Part shown: piece by piece, positions 28,959-37,918 of the stretch
Layout: each line of letters begins with the position of its first letter
Position numbering within the stretch: position 1 is the first letter of the stretch
Assembly (NCBI GenBank): GCA_025782575.1
Contig: JALGYY010000042.1
Span: 29,802 to 93,801, forward strand
Source: a bacterium
GTDB taxonomy: Bacteria > Orphanbacterota > Orphanbacteria > Orphanbacterales > Orphanbacteraceae
DNA length: 64,000 nucleotides
Direction of reading: 5' to 3'
Notes under the pieces: generated by a model
Database searches by the model: none
The model's input: the letters and a program-made list of their open reading frames with translations, nothing else
What the model was told of the DNA's origin: nothing
Made by a program: the position numbers and the translations under genes

Positions 28959-30373
28959 CAGACGGGAGCTCGATCGGTCAGATCATCATCTTCTGCTGTG
29001 GAAGGATCCACTACCGCAACGCCGAAGTCATGCCGGCGGAGATCCCAGAGCATGAAAAACAGGACAGGAAGAATAGAGGCGAGCTGGAGCGCCTGATTTT
29101 CGATCCAGCCCTGGCCGATTCGTTCGGCGATTAGGATTTCATATGTAAATGGAATTGTGGCGGTCCATAGCAGGAATGCCCTTGCGTACCTTACGGCAAG
29201 GAGCGGGAGAAGCCAGGTGAGATACCACGGGTGAATCGTCGGTTGGACCAGGAGAAATGCACCGAGTGTCCAGAGAGTAACGGCCGATGGGGCGGCCCCG
29301 CTCAGGATTGCGGCCAGACCACCTCCCAAAACGATAAGGGTGATAATCAGCCTGCCCCGGCGTTTTTCGAGAACCGTGCCGGGATCGAACAGTCGATTCC
29401 ATTCCTCCCGTTCGATTCGATCCGGTGCGGCGGCCCACGCGTCCACGTGCAGAAGGCGGTGAATGACGCCGTTAAATTCCCATTCCGCCTGATAGAGCGT
29501 CAGAGATTCGATAGCGGAGCGCCCGGAGGATGAATAGGGAACACAGAGAACGATTGCGGTTAACGTTGCGGCCAGGACTCTCTTCCATTTACCTCGCAGG
29601 GCGATAAACCCGATCGCCACCGGCAGGGCGACCAGTTTTGTAAGGACGGCTGCGGCAAATGCGATGCCTGACGCGGCTCGTCGGTGAAGCAGAATAAATC
29701 CCGATGTAGCGGCCAGCAATCCGACTCCTGCCGCATCGACATGTCCTGATCCGTAAAACTCGACGACGGCGAGCGGCGACCAGCCGTAGACCAGAAATGC
29801 AGCCCCTCTGCCCTTTTTGTAGAGAGCATAGGCAAGCACGGCGGCACCGGCCAGTTCGACCAGTAGAAGTGTGAGTTTCCAGGGGAGAACGGGGTGGGAA
29901 TTCTCCGGATCGATCACGAGACCGAGTCGATTGGAAGCGAGGGCGAGGATCTGCGAAGCGGGTGGGTAGATCGTCTTCAGATCGGGGTGGTTTATTTTCG
30001 GCCATACATGTTCATCGACAAGTCCGGATACTTCCGGTGCGGTGGGGGCGTAAATATAGGGATTCAGGCCGGCCGCCTGAACGCGACCGTCCCAAATGCT
30101 TCGGTAAGCATCATCGGATAGGCTCGGAATCAGGGGAAGCATGGTCAGACGAAAGACCACCGCAATCAGGAATATCGCTACCATTTCAGCGCGACGGGGG
30201 TGGATCCATTTGCGGATTGCATGGTGGGCGATAAAAAAGTGAATCGTGCCCCCTGCTACCAGAATCCACATCCAGCGAAACGCGTCGAGTGCCGGTGAGA
30301 GCTCGAAGTATCCGCAGAGAAGAGCCAGCTCGAGGGCGATTGCCCCCAGCCATATGAAGATGCCGCTTTTCAT
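28958..30373 (-). CDS. Integral-membrane GT-C glycosyltransferase (mannosyltransferase/GT87-like)
   Basis: About 471 aa from ATG 30373. The frame is open 50 codons further upstream, but that stretch lacks membrane features and the first helix (SGIFIWLGAIALELALLCGYF) starts here. GAGGAT lies about 9 nt upstream. Roughly 11-13 helices. The first outside loop carries SLSDDAYRSIWDGRVQAAG, where D-D is the GT-C catalytic acidic motif, followed by GLNPYIYAP and NHPDLKTIYPPASQ, typical of polyprenyl-phosphate-sugar-dependent mannosyltransferases. It would use the lipid-linked sugar made by the coupled GT2 enzyme. Start uncertain, family call good. Confidence 0.82.
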   Translation of the reverse strand: MKSGIFIWLGAIALELALLCGYFELSPALDAFRWMWILVAGGTIHFFIAHHAIRKWIHPRRAEMVAIFLIAVVFRLTMLPLIPSLSDDAYRSIWDGRVQAAGLNPYIYAPTAPEVSGLVDEHVWPKINHPDLKTIYPPASQILALASNRLGLVIDPENSHPVLPWKLTLLLVELAGAAVLAYALYKKGRGAAFLVYGWSPLAVVEFYGSGHVDAAGVGLLAATSGFILLHRRAASGIAFAAAVLTKLVALPVAIGFIALRGKWKRVLAATLTAIVLCVPYSSSGRSAIESLTLYQAEWEFNGVIHRLLHVDAWAAAPDRIEREEWNRLFDPGTVLEKRRGRLIITLIVLGGGLAAILSGAAPSAVTLWTLGAFLLVQPTIHPWYLTWLLPLLAVRYARAFLLWTATIPFTYEILIAERIGQGWIENQALQLASILPVLFFMLWDLRRHDFGVAVVDPSTAEDDDLTDRAPV

Positions 30374-30553
30374 GAAGGAGAATCCTCGACTGATTGTTCC
30401 CGGTTCGATGCCATTCTCGGTGAAGCCTCCCATCCACGCAAGCCGATTCGGCGACCAGACAGATCGGCCTGACCGCCAGATATTTGCTGCCAGTGAGTGA
30501 AAGATATAGGCGGTCTTCGACACTCATTCCTGTACAGTTCGAATTTAGTGGTG

Positions 30554-30581
30554 GCGAGCTTACTCGCGAGGCTTGCCTCGC
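30554..30581. repeat. Two overlapping perfect hairpins
   Basis: GCGAG-CTTA-CTCGC (30554-30567) and GCGAGGC-TT-GCCTCGC (30566-30581) share two bases (30566-30567), so both cannot form fully at once. No T-run follows on either strand. REP-like or regulatory RNA structure is possible. Confidence 0.45.
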
Positions 30582-30824
30582 ATTCACCCTTTCGCTAGAC
30601 TCTGCCGGGATCAGGATGCACTTCCCCGAGTGGGAGAGCAGCCGGGCCTTCTGCAGCGCGCAGCCCGCCCGAGATTTGGGTTCGCCCCCGTTTCCGGCCA
30701 TTACCGGTAGCGGGAGGAACGAGGAGGCTTGACCCCTGGTGAGATTAATCGAGAAGGCAATACAGAGGCGCATCCATCGCGATGATTGGCAGATGATATC
30801 GGCGCAACTACCAGCAGAATATAG

Positions 30825-30842
30825 GGTTCGGGTACCCGGACC
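30825..30842. repeat. Near-perfect 18-nt palindrome 45 nt before a glycosyltransferase start
   Basis: GGTTCGGGTACCCGGACC is symmetric about GGTACC, with one mismatched (G-T) position. Its place just upstream of ATG 30887 suits an operator or a leader hairpin. The binding factor is unknown. Confidence 0.4.
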
Positions 30843-30886
30843 ATTTCGGAAATTAACCGGACGTCTCGATTCGAAGGCCCGCGCAA

Positions 30887-32338
30887 ATGGATAGCTGGGG
30901 TTCGCTCATCGCCGGAGTTTATGCTGCATCGCTTTTTCTCCTTGCCGCATTCGGTGTTCATCGTTATCTGCTACTCGCTCTCTATATTAAGCACCGCCGA
31001 AACAATTCGCGACAGGAGTGGAACGACGACTTCACTCCCCCTGTCACGATCCAGCTCCCGATTTACAATGAGAAATACGTGGTCGAGCGACTCTTGGAAT
31101 CAGTCGCTCTGATTCGCTACCCGGCCGGGAAAATGGAAATCCAGGTTCTTGACGATTCCACCGATGAGACTGCCCAGCGTCTGGAGGAGATTGTAGAACG
31201 ACTCCAGGGGAAGGGGCATGACATCAAGTACATCCATCGATCCGATCGCCAGGGGTACAAGGCAGGGGCATTGCAGGCCGGTCTGGAAACCGCCAGCGGA
31301 GAATTAGTGGCCGTTTTTGACGCCGATTTCACGCCTGATCCGAGTTTTCTCGAAGACGTGGTCCCGCAGTTTCAGAATGAAGATGTAGGCATGGTGCAGA
31401 CGAGATGGTCCCACATCAATCGGAATCATTCTCTTCTCACCCGGATTCAGTCAATCCTGTTGGATGGTCACTTCATAATCGAGCACAGCGCTCGAAGCAG
31501 GTCGGGACGATTCTTCAATTTCAACGGCACGGCGGGCATCTGGAGGAAAGAGGCGATACAGTCGGCGGGGGGATGGCAGGCGGATACGCTGACCGAGGAT
31601 CTTGACCTCAGCTACCGGGCCCAGCTGAAGGGGTGGAAGTTCATCTATCTGGAGGATGTGACGTCTCCGGCTGAACTCCCGGTCGAGATGAACGCTTACA
31701 AGAGTCAGCAGCACCGGTGGGCAAAAGGCTCGATCCAAACCGCACTCAAGTTGTTGCCGACGATCTGGAGGAGCCCGCTACCGTTCAAGGTGAAGGCAGA
31801 AGCGACGGTTCATTTATCTAATAATATCGCTTACGCGATCATGGTTGTTCCTGCGTTCCTGATGCTTCCCATGCTTATGCTGCACGCATCCAACGAAGTT
31901 TTTCGTGTGTTCTTCATCTATTCGCTCGTCTGGTTTGCATCGACGATTTCTGTTGTAGTATTTTATCTGTCAGCCGAATGGCGTGCCACGGGCCAGATTC
32001 GACGCCATCTTGCCATGCTTCCCTGTCTGATGTCGCTCGGGATCGGCATGTCGCTGAACAACGCCCGCGCTGTGTTCGAGGCGCTGGCTAGAAAGCATAC
32101 GCCCTTTCTAAGGACTCCGAAGTACGCGGTCGTCGAGAGTGGCTCGGGGTGGAAGAGAAAAAGCTATCGCGGCCGGTTTTCGGTACTATCCCTTCTCGAG
32201 GTGGCGCTCGCCTTGTACTTCATGGTTTCTGTGGTTTATGCGTTCTACTGGCATCTCTATCTTGCTGTGCCGATTCTACTACTCTTCCTCTTCGGATTTT
32301 CCTACGTGGGGGGATTGTCGATTTTTCAACGCGCCTGA
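30887..32338 (+). CDS. Processive membrane glycosyltransferase family 2 (cellulose synthase/CslA-like)
   Basis: 483 aa. One N-terminal helix (about 6-28), a cytoplasmic GT-A domain (about 50-290) and four C-terminal helices (about 300-480). The D,D,D,QxxRW set is complete: DDSTDET near 85, FDADFTPDPSFL near 145, TEDLDLSYRAQLKGWK near 232 and QQHRWAKG near 272. This layout matches plant CslA mannan synthases and bacterial beta-glycan or glycolipid synthases that polymerise and export a chain. No BcsB-like partner or PilZ domain is present, so product and regulation are open. It diverges from the GT-C/GT2 pair. Confidence 0.9.
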   Translation: MDSWGSLIAGVYAASLFLLAAFGVHRYLLLALYIKHRRNNSRQEWNDDFTPPVTIQLPIYNEKYVVERLLESVALIRYPAGKMEIQVLDDSTDETAQRLEEIVERLQGKGHDIKYIHRSDRQGYKAGALQAGLETASGELVAVFDADFTPDPSFLEDVVPQFQNEDVGMVQTRWSHINRNHSLLTRIQSILLDGHFIIEHSARSRSGRFFNFNGTAGIWRKEAIQSAGGWQADTLTEDLDLSYRAQLKGWKFIYLEDVTSPAELPVEMNAYKSQQHRWAKGSIQTALKLLPTIWRSPLPFKVKAEATVHLSNNIAYAIMVVPAFLMLPMLMLHASNEVFRVFFIYSLVWFASTISVVVFYLSAEWRATGQIRRHLAMLPCLMSLGIGMSLNNARAVFEALARKHTPFLRTPKYAVVESGSGWKRKSYRGRFSVLSLLEVALALYFMVSVVYAFYWHLYLAVPILLLFLFGFSYVGGLSIFQRA

Positions 32339-32454
32339 ACAGCGATGGCGAATTTGTCATCGGGACCGCCTTGGGTTACAGTCACACCTGATCGAATGTC
32401 TGCTCCCCTCAAAACCTCTCCATCGCCTGGCCGATTGAGCTGGAGATCGTCACT

Positions 32455-33940
32455 ATGCGTAAACGGATTCCCTCTGCTCTCGGCGTGGTGCTTCTTTTGA
32501 CTTTCGCCGGCTTTACGGAAGCTCCGGCGGATGTCACGTCCGAACTGATCGTGTCCGGCCTGAATCGTCCGATCTACGTTACAGCCCCTCCAGGAGATGG
32601 ACGCCTGTTCATTGTCGAGCAGCGGGGACAGATTCTGATCTACGAAAGCGGTGCTCTGCTGACCGAACCGTTTCTCGATATCGATTCCATTACACACAAC
32701 ATATCCAGCTTAAGCGAGCAAGGTCTGCTCGGGCTCGCGTTCGATCCTGATTTTTCGAACAATCGATTCTTCTATGTTCACTACTCAGCGAATTCGGGAC
32801 TGACAACAATCGCCCGCTATGAAGTTCTCGGTACGGACGCGAACAAGGCGGACCACTCCTCTGCCCAAATCATCTTCACCCAGTTTCAGCCATTTGCGAA
32901 TCACAATGGAGGTTGGATCGATTTCGGTCCCGACGGGTACCTCTACGTCGGCCTTGGTGACGGGGGATCAGGGAGCGATCCGGGAAATCGGGGACAAAAC
33001 GGGGCGACGCTGCTCGGGAAGATGCTCCGACTTGATGCATCGACCGTCCCGGCCTCGATTCCGGCGAGCAATCCATTCGTCGGTAACGGTAACGTGCTCG
33101 ATGAAATCTGGGCGCTCGGTCTCCGCAATCCCTGGCGGTGCAGCTTCGATCGATTGACGGGCGATTTCTGGATCGGCGATGTGGGCCAGAATGAATTCGA
33201 AGAAGTCGACTTTCAGCTCGCTTCCAGTGCGGGGGGGGGAGAATTACGGCTGGCGAAAGATGGAGGGTTTCCATTGCTTCATTCCATCGATCAACTGCGG
33301 GGCCGATACGCTCGACCTGCCTGTGCATGAGTATGATCACGGCGATGGCTGCTCGATCACAGGGGGGTATGTTTATCGGGGGGCCGAGATCCCCGAGCTC
33401 TACGGTCATTACCTGTTTGCCGATTATTGCAGCGGTCGGATCTGGTCACTCGAACATGATGGCGACACGGTGACGAGTTTCACCGAATGGACCGATCAGA
33501 TCAATCCAAGCTGGCCCGACACGATCGGTGCGCCGGCCTCATTCGGCGAAGATGGTTTCGGCGAGCTGTATGTTGTCGATCGGGGAGGGGGCACGAGTGG
33601 GGGCGAGATATGGAAGATCATTGCAGATCCGACAGGGATAAGCGGCACCGGGACGGCCCGGCCCTCATTCCGACTCGGCCACGTCGCGCCCAACCCCGTC
33701 ACACGACACGCCCGCTTTGAGATTACTCTCGACCGGCCGGGCATCGTCTCTATCAGTGTGTTCGATGTGACAGGCCGACTTGTTCGGAACATATCGAGCG
33801 AGAGCCGCGGAGCCGGGATTCATATTGCAGAATGGGACGGTCGCGACGCTTCCGGAGCGGAGGTCTCATCCGGTGCCTACTTCCTACGAGCCGAACTGGA
33901 CGGCCGGCGACTCACAAGAAGAATCAGCGTACTTCGGTAG
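32455..33940 (+). CDS. Secreted glucose/sorbosone dehydrogenase-type protein, frameshifted, with FlgD-like C-terminus
   Basis: Two overlapping frames form one gene. The first (32455-33330) has a signal peptide (MRKRIPSALGVVLLLTFAG, cleavage near TEA) and the GSDH beta-propeller start (VSGLNRPIYVTAPPGDGRLF, GLLGLAFDPDFSNN, GLGDGGSGSDPGNRGQ). The second (to 33940) continues it with ENYGWRKMEG, HEYDHGDGCSITGGYVYRG and LYGHYLFADYCSG, and ends in a FlgD-like domain (APNPVTRHARFEI, WDGRDASGAEVSSGAYFL). The break is in a run of nine G at 33231-33239; eight G would restore a 495-aa protein. GGAG lies about 9 nt before ATG 32455. The family oxidises aldoses with PQQ; a PQQ site cannot be confirmed. 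Confidence 0.85.
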
Positions 33941-34042
33941 CGGAAAGCTCCTCGAACCAGGCGAGGAGACCTCCAGGACCCAGGGAGACAAAACAGCAAA
34001 AAAACGCGCAAATTTTCGCCTTCCCTGCCGAAAAGGGGAGAA

Positions 34043-34069
34043 GTGGAAGAAGTTCCGGTGTTCTTCCAC
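34043..34069. terminator. Perfect 9-bp hairpin after the dehydrogenase-type gene
   Basis: GTGGAAGAA and TTCTTCCAC enclose a 9-nt loop, about 100 nt downstream of the stop at 33940 and upstream of the phoH promoter candidate. There is no T-run on the plus strand, so intrinsic termination would be weak. On the minus strand CTCCCCTTTT follows. It may instead be an RNA-stability or protein-binding element. Confidence 0.4.
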
Positions 34070-34105
34070 AGATTGAGGCCGGTCCCCCTCGAGGAGGCAG
34101 AGCCG

Positions 34106-34134
34106 TTGACACACCACTGGAACTGTCGTAAGTT
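34106..34134 (+). promoter_or_regulatory. Candidate sigma-70 promoter of the 17-gene operon
   Basis: TTGACA (34106-34111), a 17-nt spacer and TAAGTT (34129-34134). The -35 is perfect, the -10 matches three of six. A start near 34141 would give a leader of about 56 nt before phoH. Confidence 0.45.
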
Positions 34135-34196
34135 GAGACAGATCAACAAATCAGGTCACTTCTTCAGGAGGTCGTTCGGCTCCCAGTGAGCACCGC

Positions 34197-35207
34197 ATGA
34201 ACGCCAAAGCCGTCAAGAGGTTTCGCCTCGTCGAGGTCGATCCGCTACTCGTTTTCGGCGAGAACGACCGATTCCTACGCCATATTCAGGACAGCTTTCC
34301 CGACGTCCAGGTGGTCGCCCGTGGGGGAGACATCTATCTGGCAGGGAAGCAGGCTGATGTCGACCTTGTCGAAAGGCTGTTCCTGGATCTCGTCGCTGCG
34401 ATCAAGCAGGGAAAAGAACTCCAGGACAGCGATATCCGGTACTTCACCTCCATGGCCATTGACGATAACGGAGGGGAAATCTCCCGTCTCTATGCCCCGA
34501 CAAAGGACTACTTCCACCTCAAAAAGCTGGTCGAGCCCAAGACGCTCGGTCAGGAGGAATATGTCCAGGCGCTCGAAAAATACGAAGTTGTCTTCGCTAT
34601 CGGCCCCGCCGGAACCGGAAAGACCTATCTGGCCGTTGCGGCTGCCGTGTCGGCTCTTCGGCGGCGGGAGAAAGGCCGGATCGTACTTGTGAGACCTGCC
34701 GTGGAGGCGGGGGAGAGCCTCGGATTCCTGCCGGGCGATTTCCAGGAAAAAGTTGATCCGTACCTTCGCCCGCTGTATGATGCCCTTCACGATTTGCTGG
34801 GCGCGGATCGCATCCGGCAATCGTTGGATATGGGCCTTGTCGAGGTGGCCCCCTTGGCTTACATGAGAGGACGGACGTTGAACGATGCGTTTGTCATTCT
34901 CGACGAGGCTCAGAATACGACAATCGGGCAGATGAAGATGTTTCTGACCAGACTCGGCAGCAATTCCCGGGCGGTTATTACCGGAGACGTCACGCAGGTT
35001 GATCTGCCGGAACCTTCCCACTCCGGTCTCGTCCGAATTCAGCCGATTCTTCAGGACGTCCCCGAAATCAAGTTTGTCTATCTGGGCCATCGAGACGTCA
35101 TGAGACATCGCCTTGTCCAGAGGATTATCCGCGCGTTCGATAACCACGCCAGTGGTTCGGTAAATCGGGTGGATCCGATCGTGGAAGAGTCCGGAACATC
35201 GGAGTGA
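34197..35207 (+). CDS. PhoH-like ATPase (PhoH/YbeZ family)
   Basis: 336 aa, the usual length of the single-domain PhoH proteins. An N-terminal KH-like region (about 1-110) is followed by a RecA/helicase-like ATPase: Walker A GPAGTGKT (136-143), RPAVEAGESLGFLPGD (166-181), Walker B VILDEAQN (233-240) and SRAVITGDVTQVDLP. In other bacteria the gene is linked to ybeY, and the proteins act together in ribosome maturation and RNA metabolism. Here it is followed by pgpH and ybeY. AGGAGG lies about 25 nt before ATG 34197, too far for a standard site, so the start is slightly uncertain. Confidence 0.93.
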   Translation: MNAKAVKRFRLVEVDPLLVFGENDRFLRHIQDSFPDVQVVARGGDIYLAGKQADVDLVERLFLDLVAAIKQGKELQDSDIRYFTSMAIDDNGGEISRLYAPTKDYFHLKKLVEPKTLGQEEYVQALEKYEVVFAIGPAGTGKTYLAVAAAVSALRRREKGRIVLVRPAVEAGESLGFLPGDFQEKVDPYLRPLYDALHDLLGADRIRQSLDMGLVEVAPLAYMRGRTLNDAFVILDEAQNTTIGQMKMFLTRLGSNSRAVITGDVTQVDLPEPSHSGLVRIQPILQDVPEIKFVYLGHRDVMRHRLVQRIIRAFDNHASGSVNRVDPIVEESGTSE

Positions 35208-35211
35208 TGAA

Positions 35212-37506
35212 GTGAAGATCTTCCCGTTCCGTAACGACATCGGCCGGAATCGCCCGAAACCGGGCGAGAAGAAAAAGGCCAAACCGGGCAACCACCGCTT
35301 TCGTGCCTGGCTCCGCCTGTATGGCCGGACGATCCGCCGGCTCGCTATCGCCGCAAGTGCGGTCTTCCTGATTCTCCTACTCTACATCCCCACCCGTTCG
35401 GTCAAGGGGATCGGCCTGACGGAAGGGCAGATCGCCAAAGAGAATATCATCGCCCCGTTTGATTTTCCCGTGATGAAGGATCAGGAGGCGCTCGAACAGG
35501 AACAGGAGATCGAAGCGCGTAAAATCCTGCCGGTGGTGCGCGTGAGTGAGGAGCAGACCGAGGCGCTGAAAGGGGCTGTGCGGGACTTCTTCTACGATGT
35601 GGAAAGCATTCTCGATACCGAGGAGGAAGTGACCGAGCAGCATCGGATGATCAGCGAGCTCGACGTCCCCTTTACAGAAACAGCCCGGAACGTACTTCTC
35701 GATCTTGCAAGCGAGACCCGGCTTCGCCAGGAAGTGAGCGTCTTTTTTGATGAGATCCTGAACTCAGGGGTCCTTAGCGACGCTGAATACTTTTCGGAGT
35801 CAGGCTACGACAGGCTCTCCGTCGTTCGCGACGGTGAAGAGTTCGCCCTCGCTCTCGACCAGTTCTACGATCTCGAAGAAATCCATCTGATCGCTACGGA
35901 GCGGGGCCGCCAGGTCTTTGATGAAAATCACGCGCTCCTCACCACGTTTTATGAAGTGGTGAATCATTTTGTTGCGCCCAACATGACATACGATGTGACC
36001 GCCACCGCAACGCGGAGGGACACTCGCAGAATGAGCGTTTCCCCGTTTACGGAACTTTACTTGAAGGATCAGAAGATTGTCGGCGCCCATGAGCGGGTCA
36101 CGAAGAAGGATATGCTTGTTCTACGATCTCTCGAGGCCAAGCTGGTCGAAGAGCAGATCGCGACAAGCCCCTGGCGCCGTCTCTACCCGGTTGTCGGGCG
36201 ATTTCTTGTGGTGGTCACCGTCATCACGCTGTTCGCCACGTTTCTCAGAAAGAGCAGGCCGAAGATCTATGAGAGGGACATGCACCTCATTCTATTGGCC
36301 GTAATCGGCGTTCTGGGAATCGGATTCTCCGCCACGCTCGATGCGTTCGACCTGTCCATGTATCTGCTCCCTATCGCTCTGGTCGGAATGCTTGCGTCTC
36401 TTCTCTTCGACGAGCGTGTCGGCATGGGGGTCGTTGGCGCCTATCTGGTGGTGATCGGTCTTCTCGGAGGGTTGCCGCTCCCGCTCCTTTTCACTCTCTC
36501 CGTAACCGGGTCCACCGCTGCTTACGGCGTTGCCGGAATCCGGAACAGGGGGAGCTTCTGGAAGTCACTCTCCTATCTGGCGGCTGCTTATATCGTGTCC
36601 ATTGCCGCCGCCGACTTCCTTCATCTGACCCCGAGCATGGATACCCTTCGAAAAATCGGGTTCGGTCTCCTGAGTGCGTTCGCGAGTGCCGGAATCACCA
36701 TGATCACATTGCCTCTGTTTGAGAATATCTTCAAAGTAACCACCAATATCACTCTCCTTGAACTTTCAGATCTCAATCGACCACTCCTGAAGAATCTATC
36801 CCTGTTCGCTCCCGGAACCTACCACCACTCCATTATGGTGGGGAATCTGGCCGAGGCTGCATGCGAGCAGATCGGAGCCAATTCGCTCCTTGGTCGCGTG
36901 GGCGGGTATTATCACGACATCGGCAAGATGTCGAAGCCCGAGTACTTTGTTGAGAACCAGATCGGAGGAGAAAACAAACACGACAAGCTGTCGCCCAAAT
37001 TGAGCGCGCTGATTCTCGTCTCCCATGTGCGCGAGGGTGTCGAGATGGCTCGGAGAGCCAGGCTCCCCAAGGAGATCATCGATGCGATCAAGGAGCACCA
37101 TGGTACGGCGTGTATGGCGTTTTTCTATGACAAGGCGCAGCGTTCCGCGCCGGGCTATGAGGTACCGGAGGGGGATTTCCGGTATCCGGGGCCCAAGCCG
37201 CGTACGCGCGTCAATGGCGTGATGATGCTTGCCGATGTCTCGGAAGCGGCTGTACGAGCTTTGGACGAACCGACACCGACACGAATTCGAACGCGAATCC
37301 TGAAGGTTACAAATGCGAAATTCGAACAGGGGCAGCTGGACGATTGCGATCTCACTTTTCGGGAGCTCCGCCTCATACAGGAGAGTTTCGTTCCGATTTT
37401 GACCAGCTCCATGCATTCCCGAATCCGATATCCCGATGAGTTGAAGCGGGAGGAGAGGCAGATCGCCGTTGGAGATCTATTCCGAAAATCTCCTCGAAAG
37501 CTTTGA
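35212..37506 (+). CDS. pgpH: 7TM-HD family phosphohydrolase (PgpH/YqfF, c-di-AMP phosphodiesterase type)
   Basis: 764 aa, as in the family. TM1 is about 44-60. The 7TMR-HDED extracellular domain spans about 65-315 (ENIIAPFDFPVMKDQEALEQ). Seven helices fill about 325-500. A cytoplasmic HD domain follows, with HHSIMVGNLAEAACEQ near 535 and YYHDIGKM near 567, then HVREGVEMARRARLP and IKEHHGT. PgpH homologues hydrolyse cyclic di-AMP and respond to (p)ppGpp, but that activity is known only for relatives. It starts with GTG 35212, 4 nt after phoH, with GGAGTGATGAA upstream, and its end overlaps ybeY by 38 nt. A conserved phoH-pgpH-ybeY order. Confidence 0.93.
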   Translation: MKIFPFRNDIGRNRPKPGEKKKAKPGNHRFRAWLRLYGRTIRRLAIAASAVFLILLLYIPTRSVKGIGLTEGQIAKENIIAPFDFPVMKDQEALEQEQEIEARKILPVVRVSEEQTEALKGAVRDFFYDVESILDTEEEVTEQHRMISELDVPFTETARNVLLDLASETRLRQEVSVFFDEILNSGVLSDAEYFSESGYDRLSVVRDGEEFALALDQFYDLEEIHLIATERGRQVFDENHALLTTFYEVVNHFVAPNMTYDVTATATRRDTRRMSVSPFTELYLKDQKIVGAHERVTKKDMLVLRSLEAKLVEEQIATSPWRRLYPVVGRFLVVVTVITLFATFLRKSRPKIYERDMHLILLAVIGVLGIGFSATLDAFDLSMYLLPIALVGMLASLLFDERVGMGVVGAYLVVIGLLGGLPLPLLFTLSVTGSTAAYGVAGIRNRGSFWKSLSYLAAAYIVSIAAADFLHLTPSMDTLRKIGFGLLSAFASAGITMITLPLFENIFKVTTNITLLELSDLNRPLLKNLSLFAPGTYHHSIMVGNLAEAACEQIGANSLLGRVGGYYHDIGKMSKPEYFVENQIGGENKHDKLSPKLSALILVSHVREGVEMARRARLPKEIIDAIKEHHGTACMAFFYDKAQRSAPGYEVPEGDFRYPGPKPRTRVNGVMMLADVSEAAVRALDEPTPTRIRTRILKVTNAKFEQGQLDDCDLTFRELRLIQESFVPILTSSMHSRIRYPDELKREERQIAVGDLFRKSPRKL

Positions 37507-37918
37507 CATCGATACGAAGGCGTTCGCACGGATTGCCGGCGAGATTCTCTCGGATCTCCTGGGGGCGGATGGCGAGGCGAGCGTTATTTTTGTGTCGGAT
37601 AAGAAGATCCATGAGTTGAACAGAACATACAGGCATGTTGACCGGCCGACCGACGTGCTCTCATTCGGCTTTCTCGACGACGAGATGAGTCACGGAATGA
37701 TCGGCGACGTTTACATTTCCCTCGACACGGCGAAGCGACAGGCGGAAGAACGCGGAGCACCGCTGAACGATGAGCTCCTGCGGCTCATGGTTCACGGCCT
37801 TCTCCATCTGGCCGGGCACACCCACGACGGGGAAGAAGACACGAGCAAAATGAAGACGATCGAAGATAGATTGTTCCTGACGCACTATCCGATTTCGGGA
37901 GGAACTAACTCAGAATGA
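37469..37918 (+). CDS. ybeY: Endoribonuclease YbeY (16S rRNA maturation)
   Basis: 149 aa. The zinc-binding signature HGLLHLAGHTHDGEED near the C-terminus is the YbeY H-x3-H-x4-DH motif, with the Asp of the last pair replaced by Thr (GHTH instead of GYDH). RPTDVLSFGF and IGDVYIS upstream are also family hallmarks. It acts in 16S rRNA 3'-end processing and 70S quality control. The start used is TTG 37469, 38 nt inside pgpH; GGAGGAG lies about 12-18 nt upstream, so a slightly later start is possible. It overlaps the next gene by 4 nt (ATGA). Confidence 0.93.
   Translation: MEIYSENLLESFDIDTKAFARIAGEILSDLLGADGEASVIFVSDKKIHELNRTYRHVDRPTDVLSFGFLDDEMSHGMIGDVYISLDTAKRQAEERGAPLNDELLRLMVHGLLHLAGHTHDGEEDTSKMKTIEDRLFLTHYPISGGTNSE

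Larger units (their letters stand above)
30374..30886. other. Divergent intergenic region of 513 nt with hairpins, no convincing gene
   Basis: It separates two outward-facing glycosyltransferase genes. Short open frames on both strands have no recognisable family and overlap the hairpins. Two overlapping perfect hairpins lie at 30554-30581, and an almost perfect 18-nt palindrome lies at 30825-30842. TTGACC (30729-30734) has no matching -10 at normal distance, so promoter positions are not resolved. Confidence 0.5.

Noticed and set aside
30484..30732. 82-codon plus-strand open frame in the divergent intergenic region
   Set aside because: It overlaps the start of the opposing glycosyltransferase frame and the hairpins, and has no recognisable features.
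30729..30752. TTGACC as a -35 box for the processive glycosyltransferase
   Set aside because: The hexamer 17 nt downstream is AGAAGG, not a -10 box, and nearby AT-rich hexamers are at the wrong spacing.
33780..34076. 98-codon plus-strand open frame after the dehydrogenase-type gene
   Set aside because: It lies out of frame over the FlgD-like domain and ends in a low-complexity spacer; no ribosome site or motif.
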